NCBI RefSeq assembly: GCF_014779665.1
Contig: NZ_JACXYY010000003.1
Coordinates: 372,001-436,000, forward strand
DNA length: 64,000 nucleotides
Reading direction: 5' to 3'
Origin: Nocardioides hwasunensis
Lineage (GTDB): Bacteria > Actinomycetota > Actinomycetes > Propionibacteriales > Nocardioidaceae
This document shows positions 1 through 8,833 of this stretch, piece by piece (the first letter of the stretch is position 1; each line of letters begins with the position of its first letter). Both the position numbers and the translations under genes were made by a program. Under the pieces are notes generated by a model that made no database searches, was not told the origin of the DNA, and saw only the letters and a list, made by a program, of their open reading frames with translations.

Positions 1-1293
1 CACCTGCATCAACCGCTCGACGACGGCGTCGCTGGCCTTCGAGCGCGCCTTGTGCACCGAACCGGGCTTGAGCACCTCGTTCGCGGGCAGCGAGTAGGTG
101 ATGTCGCCGGAGAGCGCGAGCTGCTCGACGCGGGCGGGCAGGGGTGTGTGCGGCGGGGGCTCGACGGCACCGGCGTCGTCCTTGCCGAGCCCCGGCACCA
201 CCGGGGTGAGCTCGGTCGGGACGTCGGCGGGGTCGACGACGGCGTCGGCGATGGGGTCGGCGAAGAGGTCGATGCCGTAGTCCTCGACGCCCTCGGTGTC
301 CGCGCCCTTCTTCTTGCGCCGCTTCTTCAGCTCGCGCTCGCTGAGGACCGGGCTGTCGTAGGCCGGGTCGCCCATCTCGGGGTCGATCTCGTCGTCGAGC
401 ATCGAGCGCCGGCGGGTGCGCGCGGGCTTCGTGACCTCCTCGTCCGCCGCGTCGGCGTCGGACGGGGTGCGGCCGAGTGCCTGGTCGCGCAGCGCGGCCA
501 GCTTGACCGGGATCTGGTAGATCGGCGTGGCGGTGATGATGAGGACGCCGAAGACCGCCAGCAGGCCCAGCAGCGGCACGACGACGTACGGCGTCTGCAT
601 GAGGTCGAGCAGCAGGCTCGAGGTGACGTAGCCGATCGCTCCCCCGGCCTCCTGCAGGTTGGAGGCGTCGCCGAGGACGGGCTGCGGGTTGCCGTTGGCG
701 ATGTGCACGATCCCGAGCAGGCCCAGCGCGAAGGCGATCCAGCCGATGACCTGACGACCGACGGGTCCGTTGTGCTCGGGGTCGCGCAGGGTGCGCCAGC
801 CGGCGTAGGTCACGAAGAGCGGGACCAGCCAGCCGACCTTGCCGACCGCGCCGGCGGTGGCCGAGCGCGCGAACTCCATCACGCCGCCCGGCAGCTGCCA
901 CCACACGGCGGCGGCAATGACGAGGGCGAGCCCGATGAGGAACAGGCCGGCGCCGTCACGGCGGTGCTCGGGATCGAGGTCGCGTGCGGACCTGCCGATG
1001 GACCGGGCGACCGCTCCGACTCCGTGGGCGATCCCCAGCCAGACCGTGGCGACGCCACGGAACAGGGCGCCGAACAGTCGAGCGACCGGCCCCTGCCCGT
1101 TGCGCACCGCGCGCGGCGCCGGTCGCGAGGCTGGCCGGCGCTTGGACGCGCTCGATCCGCTCCGGCCCTTCGCTGAAGAGCTGGGACGCTTGCTGGTACT
1201 CCGTGATCGGGTGCTCGAACCCTTGGTCTTGCTGGTGGATCTGGACGTGCTCGAGCTCCGCGACCCCGGCGGGGAAGACGTACGGGTCGCCAT
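1..1293 (-). CDS. ftsK: DNA translocase FtsK, N-terminal part (cut by window edge)
   Basis: The 431 codons seen here are the membrane-anchoring and linker part of an FtsK/SpoIIIE translocase, which pumps chromosome ends across the division septum. The first ~60 residues are a low-complexity Ser/Arg/Lys/Thr tail, followed by about four membrane segments (near residues 85-105, 120-140, 150-170 and 185-225), as in the FtsK 4TM domain. An acidic and charged linker follows, and the frame remains open at base 1, so the RecA-like motor and gamma domains lie outside the window. The ATG at 1293 is supported by a TAGGGT hexamer 7 nt upstream, which implies a leaderless transcript. The assignment rests on topology and linker style, because the motor is not visible. 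Confidence 0.82.
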   Translation of the reverse strand, partial: MATRTSSPPGSRSSSTSRSTSKTKGSSTRSRSTSKRPSSSAKGRSGSSASKRRPASRPAPRAVRNGQGPVARLFGALFRGVATVWLGIAHGVGAVARSIGRSARDLDPEHRRDGAGLFLIGLALVIAAAVWWQLPGGVMEFARSATAGAVGKVGWLVPLFVTYAGWRTLRDPEHNGPVGRQVIGWIAFALGLLGIVHIANGNPQPVLGDASNLQEAGGAIGYVTSSLLLDLMQTPYVVVPLLGLLAVFGVLIITATPIYQIPVKLAALRDQALGRTPSDADAADEEVTKPARTRRRSMLDDEIDPEMGDPAYDSPVLSERELKKRRKKKGADTEGVEDYGIDLFADPIADAVVDPADVPTELTPVVPGLGKDDAGAVEPPPHTPLPARVEQLALSGDITYSLPANEVLKPGSVHKARSKASDAVVERLMQV

Positions 1294-1300
1294 GGTCCGA

Positions 1301-1306
1301 ACCCTA
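1301..1306 (-). promoter_or_regulatory. -10 hexamer TAGGGT of leaderless ftsK promoter
   Basis: On the minus strand TAGGGT is followed by 7 nt and then the ATG of ftsK. This TAnnnT-N7-RTG spacing puts the transcription start at or next to the start codon, as in actinobacterial leaderless genes. No clear -35 is visible. Confidence 0.5.
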
Positions 1307-1495
1307 CGGCTCCGTCCCATCCGTCACACGGACCACAGGAGTGCGTGTCGCTGCTCGCCCGGCGGGGTGAAACAGACCGGCCGTTCGGTCAGGTGCTCGG
1401 CATCCGGTCTTCCCAAGTGTCGGATGTCGTCCTTATGGTGAGCCGGATCACTCGGGCGCCTAGGTTCCGGGTGGATCTCGGAATCGGAGGAAAAT

Positions 1496-4400
1496 GTGAA
1501 GCTCCTCAATAGAGGGCTTGCACTTGCCGTGGTCGGGGCGGGTCTTGCCGCAATCCCCACCATCGGCGTGCAGGCAGCACCGGCCGCCCAGGCCGACAAC
1601 ACCGGCGTCGCGGCGATGGCCGCGAAGGCCGACGGAAGCGTCGCCGTCACCCGCGAGGAGGCCACCGACAAGGTGGGCTTCATCCGCGTCAAGGGCCAGG
1701 GCGACCTGCTCCCCGGCGTCGAGGGCGACTCCGTCGCCGCCGCGCAGGACAAGGTCGACGCCTACCTGGCCACCTACGCCGGCAACTTCGGAGCACGTCC
1801 CGACGAGCTGATCCGCAAGGACACCCAGAAGTCCGCCGCCGGCTGGACCGTCACCCTGACCCAGCAGTACAAGGGCATCGACGTCTTCGGCTCGATGCTG
1901 CGCGCACAGGTCGACGCCGACGGCGAGCTGACGTCCGTCAACGGCTACGCCGCGCCCGACCTGTCGCTCTCGGTCGACCCGCGCATCACCGCGCAGGACG
2001 CCGGCACCCGCGCCGTTGGCCTGGTCAAGGAGGACGCCCCGACCACTGACGGCGGCGAGCCCGCCGACCTCACCGGCATCGCACCCGCGAGCGCCGACCT
2101 CGTCATCTACCGCATGGGCGCGACCCGGGGCGACGACGGCGAGGCCGTGCTGGCCTACCAGGTCGAGGTCTCCAACGAGAAGAACATCCGCGACGTCGTC
2201 TTCATCGACGCGCAGACCGGCAAAGCGCTCAACCGCTGGTCGATGGCCAACGACGCGCTGAACCGCGAGCTCTACGAGGCCACCGGCACCGCCCAGGCGC
2301 CCGTCCTCACCCGCGTGTGGAAGGAGGGCGACGCGTTCCCGGGTGCCCTCAACGTCGACCAGCGCAACCTGGTCAACTCCGCGGGCGAGTCCTACTGGCT
2401 CTACAAGAACACCTTCGGCCGCGACTCCTACGACGGCAACGGCGCGACCATGCGCACGGTCAACAACGACCCGCGCATCAACTGCCCCAACGCCAACTGG
2501 AACGGCATCACCACCAACTACTGCAACGGCGTCACCTCCGACGACGTGGTCTCGCACGAGTGGGGCCACGCCTACACCGAGTACACCTCCGGCCTGATCT
2601 ACCAGTACCAGTCCGGTGCCCTCAACGAGTCCTACTCCGACGTGTGGGGCGAGACCCTCGACCTCATCAACGGTCGCGAGGACGAGGACGAGGAGTACAC
2701 GACCAAGCGCACGGTCGGCGACTGCGACATCACCGCACCGCCGGGCCTCGACATGGCCATCACCGCTCCGGCCAACCTGGCCGGCCCGTGCGTCGCGGTG
2801 GCCGCAACCGGCGCCAAGGCGATCCCCACGACGGCGATCACCGCCGAGGTGGTCTCCGCCCGTGACGCCGCGAACACCGCCGGTCCGACCACCACGGACG
2901 GCTGCACCGCCTACACCAATGCCGCTGCTGTGGCCAACAAGTGGGCCTACGTCGACCGGGGCACCTGCCCGTTCGCCGACAAGGTCGCGCAGGCCAAGGC
3001 CGCCAACGCCGCCGGCATCGTGATCGGCAACAACAACGTCGACCCGCCCGCCGGCTTCACCGGCGACCCGGCGCTCTACGGCGTGATGGTCTCCCAGGCC
3101 GACGGCAACAAGTTCAAGAGCGTCACCGGCTCGGTCACCGTCTCGGTCAAGGCCGATGACACCAGCACCCGCCCGGCCACCACCCGGTGGCTGATGGGCG
3201 AGAAGTCCACTGCCTTCGGCGGCGCGATCCGTGACATGTGGAACCCCACCTGCTACGGCGACCCCGGCAAGGTCAGCGACGCCGAGTACAAGTGTGATCC
3301 GACCGGAGCAGACGCCGGCGGCGTGCACTCCAACTCGGGCGTCCCGAACCACGCCTACGCGCTGGTGGTCGACGGCGGGACCGACAACGGCCAGACCGTG
3401 GTCGGGCTCGGGCTCGACAAGGCCGCTGCGATCTGGTGGCGCGCCCAGACGGCGTACCTGACCCCGCAGTCGAACTTCACCGACGCGGCCAACGCGTTCG
3501 AGCAGTCGTGTGCGGACCTGGTGGGCAAGCCGATCAACAAGCTGACCACGCAGCCCAACGCGACCCCGCAGGCAGCGACGCCGATCGCTGCCGGTGACTG
3601 CGCCTCCGTGGCCGCCGCCACGGCTGCCACCGAGATGCGGACCGCTCCGGTCAAGTGCGCCTTCAAGCCGCTGCTCGCCAAGAACGCGCCCGCCACCTGC
3701 GGCGCCGGGTTCACCGAGGACGTGCTGTGGAGCGAGGACTTCGAGGACGGCCTGACCGGCTGGACCGCCAGCAACGAGGTCGTGTTCCCCGGAGGCATCC
3801 ACGAGCCGTGGAGGAGCATCGCGAACGCTCCGGCGGGCACGGGTGCGGCGCACCCGAGCAAGGTCGCCTTCGGCCCGACGCCCGACGAGGGCCAGTGCAC
3901 CAACGGTGCAGGCGACTTCTCGAGCCGGGACTCGATCACGAGCCCGATCGTGGAGATGCCGGGAGTCGTGCGCGCGCCGAAGATCTCCTTCGACCACTAC
4001 GTCGCGACGGAGATCGGCTACGACGGCGGCAACGTCAAGATGAGCATCAACGGCAGGGCCTTCACGGCCGTGCCGGCCGCTGCCTTCATCTACAACGCGC
4101 CGACCACGCTCACGGGCACCGCGACCAACACCAACCCGCTCGCCGGACAGCCCGGGTTCACGGGCACCGACGGTGGCGAGACCAAGGGCAGCTGGGGCCA
4201 GTCGCAGATCGACCTGTCCGCCGCCGGCGTCAAGGCCGGGGACACCCTGCAGCTGCGCTTCGACGTCGGTCGTGACGGGTGTGGCGGCAACGAGGGCTGG
4301 TACATCGACAACGTGAAGGTGATCGACTGCAAGCTGGCCGCGAAGGTCAGCGCCGTCCACGTGCCGGAGCCGTCGACGTTCGGCCAGGCTTCCACCGCCA

Positions 4401-4927
4401 AGGTGACCGTCACCCGTGACGGCTCGACCGGTGGCGCCCCGACCGGAGAGGTCGTCGTCACGAACGCTGCCGGCACCGAGCTCGGCCGGGCCACGCTCGC
4501 CAACGGCGCGGCCGACGTGGCGCTCCCGGCGAACCTGCCGGTCGGCACGAACACGCTGACCGCGACCTACGGGGGCGACAGCTCGCTCAGCTCGGCGAAG
4601 ACGACCTTCACGGCCACCGTGAAGGCAGCCGGACCGAGCAGCAAGGTCGAGTCCACGACCACGGTCCAGGTGATGCCCAAGAAGCCGAAGGCCGGCAAGA
4701 AGGTGACGCTGAAGATCACCGTCAAGGCCAAGGGCACCAAGCCCTCGGGCAAGGTCGTGATGAAGATCGACGGCAAGAAGCGCACCGTCAAGATCAAGAA
4801 CGGCAAGGCGACCGTGAAGATCAAGAAGGGCTTCAAGGCCGGCAAGCACAAGGTGAAGGTGATCTACAAGGGCTCCGACACCGTCAAGCGCAGCAAGGAC
4901 TCGCTGACGTTCCGGGTCACACGCTGA
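1496..4927 (+). CDS. Secreted M4 (thermolysin-family) metalloprotease with inserted PA domain and C-terminal Ig-like domains
   Basis: A 1143-residue exported zinc endopeptidase. It has a signal peptide (Lys/Arg N-terminus, hydrophobic core, cleavage near residue 24 after VQA), then a propeptide region to about residue 240. The catalytic motifs are HEWGH at 354-358, the third zinc ligand Glu378 in GALNESYSD, and active-site His611 in GGVHSNSG. About 232 residues separate Glu378 from His611, against about 65 in thermolysin. The insert contains a protease-associated (PA) domain (residues ~430-560, with the WAYVDRGTCPFADK signature). A jelly-roll-like module (~745-950), an Ig-like repeat (~960-1050) and a very Lys-rich Ig-like repeat follow. 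The GTG start is fixed by GGAGG at 1486-1490. It faces the M56 gene convergently across a strong hairpin. Confidence 0.9.
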   Translation: MKLLNRGLALAVVGAGLAAIPTIGVQAAPAAQADNTGVAAMAAKADGSVAVTREEATDKVGFIRVKGQGDLLPGVEGDSVAAAQDKVDAYLATYAGNFGARPDELIRKDTQKSAAGWTVTLTQQYKGIDVFGSMLRAQVDADGELTSVNGYAAPDLSLSVDPRITAQDAGTRAVGLVKEDAPTTDGGEPADLTGIAPASADLVIYRMGATRGDDGEAVLAYQVEVSNEKNIRDVVFIDAQTGKALNRWSMANDALNRELYEATGTAQAPVLTRVWKEGDAFPGALNVDQRNLVNSAGESYWLYKNTFGRDSYDGNGATMRTVNNDPRINCPNANWNGITTNYCNGVTSDDVVSHEWGHAYTEYTSGLIYQYQSGALNESYSDVWGETLDLINGREDEDEEYTTKRTVGDCDITAPPGLDMAITAPANLAGPCVAVAATGAKAIPTTAITAEVVSARDAANTAGPTTTDGCTAYTNAAAVANKWAYVDRGTCPFADKVAQAKAANAAGIVIGNNNVDPPAGFTGDPALYGVMVSQADGNKFKSVTGSVTVSVKADDTSTRPATTRWLMGEKSTAFGGAIRDMWNPTCYGDPGKVSDAEYKCDPTGADAGGVHSNSGVPNHAYALVVDGGTDNGQTVVGLGLDKAAAIWWRAQTAYLTPQSNFTDAANAFEQSCADLVGKPINKLTTQPNATPQAATPIAAGDCASVAAATAATEMRTAPVKCAFKPLLAKNAPATCGAGFTEDVLWSEDFEDGLTGWTASNEVVFPGGIHEPWRSIANAPAGTGAAHPSKVAFGPTPDEGQCTNGAGDFSSRDSITSPIVEMPGVVRAPKISFDHYVATEIGYDGGNVKMSINGRAFTAVPAAAFIYNAPTTLTGTATNTNPLAGQPGFTGTDGGETKGSWGQSQIDLSAAGVKAGDTLQLRFDVGRDGCGGNEGWYIDNVKVIDCKLAAKVSAVHVPEPSTFGQASTAKVTVTRDGSTGGAPTGEVVVTNAAGTELGRATLANGAADVALPANLPVGTNTLTATYGGDSSLSSAKTTFTATVKAAGPSSKVESTTTVQVMPKKPKAGKKVTLKITVKAKGTKPSGKVVMKIDGKKRTVKIKNGKATVKIKKGFKAGKHKVKVIYKGSDTVKRSKDSLTFRVTR

Positions 4928-4960
4928 CCTGACGACATCGGCTGAGCACCAGCTGAGCAC

Positions 4961-5000
4961 GACGACGGCCCCGGCGGAGCGATCCGCCGGGGCCGTCGTC
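4961..5000. terminator. Bidirectional hairpin terminator (18-bp perfect stem)
   Basis: A perfect 18-bp inverted repeat (4961-4978 and 4983-5000) with the tetraloop GCGA lies between the convergent M4 protease and M56 genes. There is no U-tract, which is usual for very GC-rich actinobacteria. Its position and symmetry suggest it terminates both genes. Confidence 0.8.
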
Positions 5001-5030
5001 CGTGTCCGGACCGGCTCGGGCTCAGTGCAC

Positions 5031-5903
5031 TCAGCCGGCGTGCAGCCCGGTGAGCCACGGCAGCACGACCAGCACCGTCGGCAGCGCCAGGATGGCCGCG
5101 GCGAGGAGCACGACGGCGGCGGCCTGGGACCGATGGCTTCGGGTGTCGCGAAGCACCTCGACCCGCGCGGCGAGCGACGAGCCCGTGGACCCGAGGGAGC
5201 CGGCGGGAGCCGATGAGCCGGCCAGCGCCACGAGCGCGGAGAGGAGTGCGCGTCGCTCCCCGGAGCGTACGGCGGCCCGGTCGGCGAGCACCTCCACCAG
5301 GACCTCGACCTCCTGCCGGGCGGCGGCGCTGGCCACCCACCGCGGGAAGGCGAGGTGGAGCACGGTGAAGGCCTCGAGCACCAGGTCGTGCCGGGAGCGC
5401 AGGTGCGAGCGCTCGTGCTCGAGCACCGCCCCGAGCTCGGCCGGGGCGAGGCTGGTGAGCGTCGAGCGGGAGACCACGATGCGCGAGCCGGTCATGCCGG
5501 GCACGCAGTAGGCCACGGGCAGGTCGTGGTCGAGCACCGAGACTCCCCCGTCGACCCGGGCCACGAGGTCCACCCGCTCGCGGTGCATCCGGCGCATCCG
5601 GCGCAGCGAGGTGCCGGTGCGGTGCCCGCTCAGGAGCAGACGCGCGGCGACGACGGCGGTCATCGCGCCGGCCAGGAACGCCACCACCACGTCGGAGGTG
5701 GCCACCGGAGGCACCCACAGCCGGTCGGTGGTGAGCGAGAGCCCGGCACCCAGGGCCGCCAGCACGGCGGCCAGCGCGGTGCTCTGCCACAGCAGCATCG
5801 CCGCCGACGGCGTACGCCTCAGACCGTGCCACCGCGACAGCGCCCAGGGGAACGGGCCCGCGAGCATGACCGCGAGCGCCCCGAGGACCAGCGGGGTCGG
5901 CAC
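5031..5903 (-). CDS. M56 family (BlaR1-type) membrane metallopeptidase
   Basis: A 290-residue membrane protein with several hydrophobic helices and the zinc motif HERSH in the context LEHERSHLRSRHD, the gluzincin signature of the M56 family. In known systems an M56 protease cleaves a partner BlaI/MecI repressor after sensing a signal. This protein has no extra penicillin-binding sensor domain, so the signal is unknown and need not be a beta-lactam. The GTG start at 5903 lies 6 nt after the stop of the BlaI-family gene, so the two form an operon, and the pair is divergent from cydABDC. The family call is firm and the trigger is not known. Confidence 0.88.
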   Translation of the reverse strand: MPTPLVLGALAVMLAGPFPWALSRWHGLRRTPSAAMLLWQSTALAAVLAALGAGLSLTTDRLWVPPVATSDVVVAFLAGAMTAVVAARLLLSGHRTGTSLRRMRRMHRERVDLVARVDGGVSVLDHDLPVAYCVPGMTGSRIVVSRSTLTSLAPAELGAVLEHERSHLRSRHDLVLEAFTVLHLAFPRWVASAAARQEVEVLVEVLADRAAVRSGERRALLSALVALAGSSAPAGSLGSTGSSLAARVEVLRDTRSHRSQAAAVVLLAAAILALPTVLVVLPWLTGLHAG

Positions 5904-5909
5904 CGGCGC

Positions 5910-6272
5910 TCAGCCCAGGTCGGCGAGCGCGCGCCGCAGGGCCGCGAGGTCGTCCGCGCTGGCCTCGCCGACGAAGGACACCAGGGCCTGGTCGCGGTCG
6001 GCGCCGGTGACCTCGAGCGCCTCGTGCATGAGCTCGGCGGTCATCGCGGCGCGGGTGAGTCGCGGTGCGTAGCGGAAGGCGCGACCGTCGCGCTCGCGCA
6101 CCACCAGGTCCTTGGCGACCAGGCGGTCGAGCACGGTCATCACGGTCGTGTACGCCAGGTCGCGGTCGGCCAGCTTCTCGTGCACCTCGCGGCCCGAGGA
6201 GGGCGCGCCTGCGCTCCAGAGCGTCTCGAGGACCGCCTGCTCGAGCTCTCCCGTCCGGGACCGTGGACTCAT
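5910..6272 (-). CDS. BlaI/MecI/CopY family transcriptional repressor
   Basis: A 120-residue winged-helix repressor (GELEQAVLETLW...VHEKL...YTTVMTVLDRL...), the size and pattern of BlaI/MecI. These proteins bind TACA/TGTA-type palindromes as dimers and are inactivated by cleavage by the partner M56 protease encoded just downstream. I chose the ATG at 6272 rather than a longer frame from 6299, because TAGACT lies exactly 7 nt upstream of 6272 (leaderless) and homology begins there. Two candidate operators at 6303-6340 lie between this gene and cydA, so it probably represses itself and may control the cytochrome bd genes (inference). Confidence 0.9.
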   Translation of the reverse strand: MSPRSRTGELEQAVLETLWSAGAPSSGREVHEKLADRDLAYTTVMTVLDRLVAKDLVVRERDGRAFRYAPRLTRAAMTAELMHEALEVTGADRDQALVSFVGEASADDLAALRRALADLG

Positions 6273-6279
6273 GGACCGG

Positions 6280-6285
6280 AGTCTA
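6280..6285 (-). promoter_or_regulatory. -10 hexamer TAGACT of leaderless blaI-type promoter
   Basis: The minus strand reads TAGACT, 7 nt, ATG (6272). The matching -35 position about 17 bp further upstream falls inside the proximal palindrome at 6303-6320, so repressor binding there would block this promoter. Confidence 0.5.
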
Positions 6286-6302
6286 GGGGCCGTGTGCACA
6301 CA

Positions 6303-6320
6303 ACTACGACACGGCGTAGT
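6303..6320. promoter_or_regulatory. Putative BlaI-family operator 1 (ACTACG-N6-CGTAGT)
   Basis: An inverted repeat with arms ACTACG and CGTAGT separated by 6 nt, in the divergent region between the BlaI-family gene and cydA. The ACTAC/GTAGT arms match the type of site bound by BlaI/MecI/CopY repressors. It overlaps the predicted -35 of the repressor gene. Confidence 0.65.
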
Positions 6321-6323
6321 ATC

Positions 6324-6340
6324 TACTACATCGTGTAGTA
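6324..6340. promoter_or_regulatory. Putative BlaI-family operator 2 (TACTACA-N3-TGTAGTA)
   Basis: A perfect 7-bp-arm palindrome whose centre is about 20 bp (two helical turns) from that of operator 1, suggesting cooperative binding on one DNA face. It ends 36 nt before the cydA start codon, where it could overlap the cydA promoter. Confidence 0.7.
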
Positions 6341-6376
6341 ACTCGGCGTCGTACCGGTCCGCTCGAAGGGGTGCCC

Positions 6377-7795
6377 ATGGAAGTCCTCGACATCGCTCGC
6401 TGGCAGTTCGGGATCATCACGGTCTACCACTTCCTCTTCGTCCCGCTGACGATCGGGCTGACCGCCGTGATCGCCGGCCTCGAGACCGCCTGGCTGCGCA
6501 CGGGCAAGGAGGACTACCTCCGGCTGACGAAGTTCTTCGCCAAGCTCTTCCTGATCAACTTCGCCATCGGCGTGGTGACCGGGATCGTGCAGGAGTTCCA
6601 GTTCGGGATGAACTGGTCGGACTACTCCCGCTTCGTCGGCGACGTGTTCGGCGCCCCGCTCGCGATCGAGGGCCTGCTCGCCTTCTTCCTCGAGTCGACC
6701 TTCCTCGGCCTCTGGATCTTCGGCTGGGACAAGCTCCCCCGCGGCCTGCACGCCGCGTGCATGTGGATCGTCCACCTCGGCACGCTCGCGTCGTCGTGGT
6801 TCATCCTCGCCGCGAACTCGTGGATGCAGCACCCGGTGGGCTACCGCTTCAACGAGGAGTCGGGTCGCGCGGAGCTGACCGACTTCTGGGCGGTGATGTT
6901 CAACAAGGTCCAGCTCGTGACGTTCCCCCACGTGATCTTCGCGGCGTACATGACCGCGGGAACCTTCCTGCTCGGCGTCTCGGCCTACCTCTACATGAAG
7001 AGGAGGCACCAGGCCGACCGGCCGATGTATCACCGCGCCATCCGCATCGGTGCGACGATCGCGCTGCTCGCCGGCATCGGCGTCGCGATCACCGGCGACC
7101 TCCAGGGCAAGGTGATGACCGAGGTCCAGCCGATGAAGATGGCCGCGGCCGAGGGCCTCTACGAGACCAGCGAGGGGTGTGCCCCGTTCTCGGTGCTCAC
7201 CGTCGGCACGCCCGACGGCGAGCACGAGAAGTTCGCGGTCACGGTGCCGTGCCTGCTGTCCTTCCTCGGCACCGGCTCCTTCGACGGGACGGTCCAGGGC
7301 ATCAACCCGCTCAAGGAGGAGTACGCCCAGACCTACGGCCCCGCCGACTACACCCCGATCATCCCCGTCACCTACTGGTCGTTCCGCTTCATGATGGGCC
7401 TCGGCATGTTCGCCGCTGCCGGCTCGGCGCTGATCCTCTGGCTGACCCGCAGGGGCCGTACGCCCGGCGCGAGGTGGCTCGGCTGGCTGGGACTGAGCCT
7501 GCCGATCGCGACGACGCTGGCCTCGTCGTGGGGCTGGATCTTCACCGAGATGGGTCGTCAGCCGTGGGTCGTGTTCGGCCTGATGCGCACCGAGGACGCC
7601 GTCTCCCCCGGCGTCTCGGTCTTCGAGGCCGCGACCTCCCTGATCGTGCTCACGCTCCTCTACGCAGCACTCTTCGCGATCGAGATGAAGCTGCTCGTCA
7701 CCTACATCAAGAAGGGCGCCGACCCCTTCGAGGAGCCACCGGACGTCAGGGCCGGCGACGCCGACGAGGACGCCCCGCTCACCTTCGCCTACTGA
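6377..7795 (+). CDS. cydA: Cytochrome bd ubiquinol/menaquinol oxidase subunit I
   Basis: Subunit I of the high-affinity terminal oxidase that reduces O2 to water with quinol electrons. The product is 472 residues, multi-spanning, with the N-terminal haem ligand His18 (WQFG..TVYHF), the quinol-loop region and the GRQPW motif followed by the conserved RTEDA segment. It is shorter than the E. coli protein, as expected for the short Q-loop class. I prefer ATG 6377 to GTG 6371 because GAAGGGG at 6364-6370 is correctly spaced only for the ATG. It is first in cydA-cydB-cydDC and carries the two BlaI-type palindromes in front of it. Confidence 0.96.
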   Translation: MEVLDIARWQFGIITVYHFLFVPLTIGLTAVIAGLETAWLRTGKEDYLRLTKFFAKLFLINFAIGVVTGIVQEFQFGMNWSDYSRFVGDVFGAPLAIEGLLAFFLESTFLGLWIFGWDKLPRGLHAACMWIVHLGTLASSWFILAANSWMQHPVGYRFNEESGRAELTDFWAVMFNKVQLVTFPHVIFAAYMTAGTFLLGVSAYLYMKRRHQADRPMYHRAIRIGATIALLAGIGVAITGDLQGKVMTEVQPMKMAAAEGLYETSEGCAPFSVLTVGTPDGEHEKFAVTVPCLLSFLGTGSFDGTVQGINPLKEEYAQTYGPADYTPIIPVTYWSFRFMMGLGMFAAAGSALILWLTRRGRTPGARWLGWLGLSLPIATTLASSWGWIFTEMGRQPWVVFGLMRTEDAVSPGVSVFEAATSLIVLTLLYAALFAIEMKLLVTYIKKGADPFEEPPDVRAGDADEDAPLTFAY

Positions 7796-7813
7796 TCACG
7801 GAACGAGGACACC

Positions 7814-8829
<1,016 letters not shown>

Positions 8830-8833
<4 letters not shown>

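Noticed and set aside
1460..4960. 1166-codon minus-strand frame opposite the M4 protease
   Set aside because: It mirrors the protease gene, has biased composition and no recognisable domain, whereas the plus strand has a signal peptide, zinc motifs and a Shine-Dalgarno.
6371..7795. GTG 6371 as the start of cydA
   Set aside because: The purine-rich GAAGGGG ends at 6370, leaving no spacing to GTG 6371 but the right spacing to ATG 6377.
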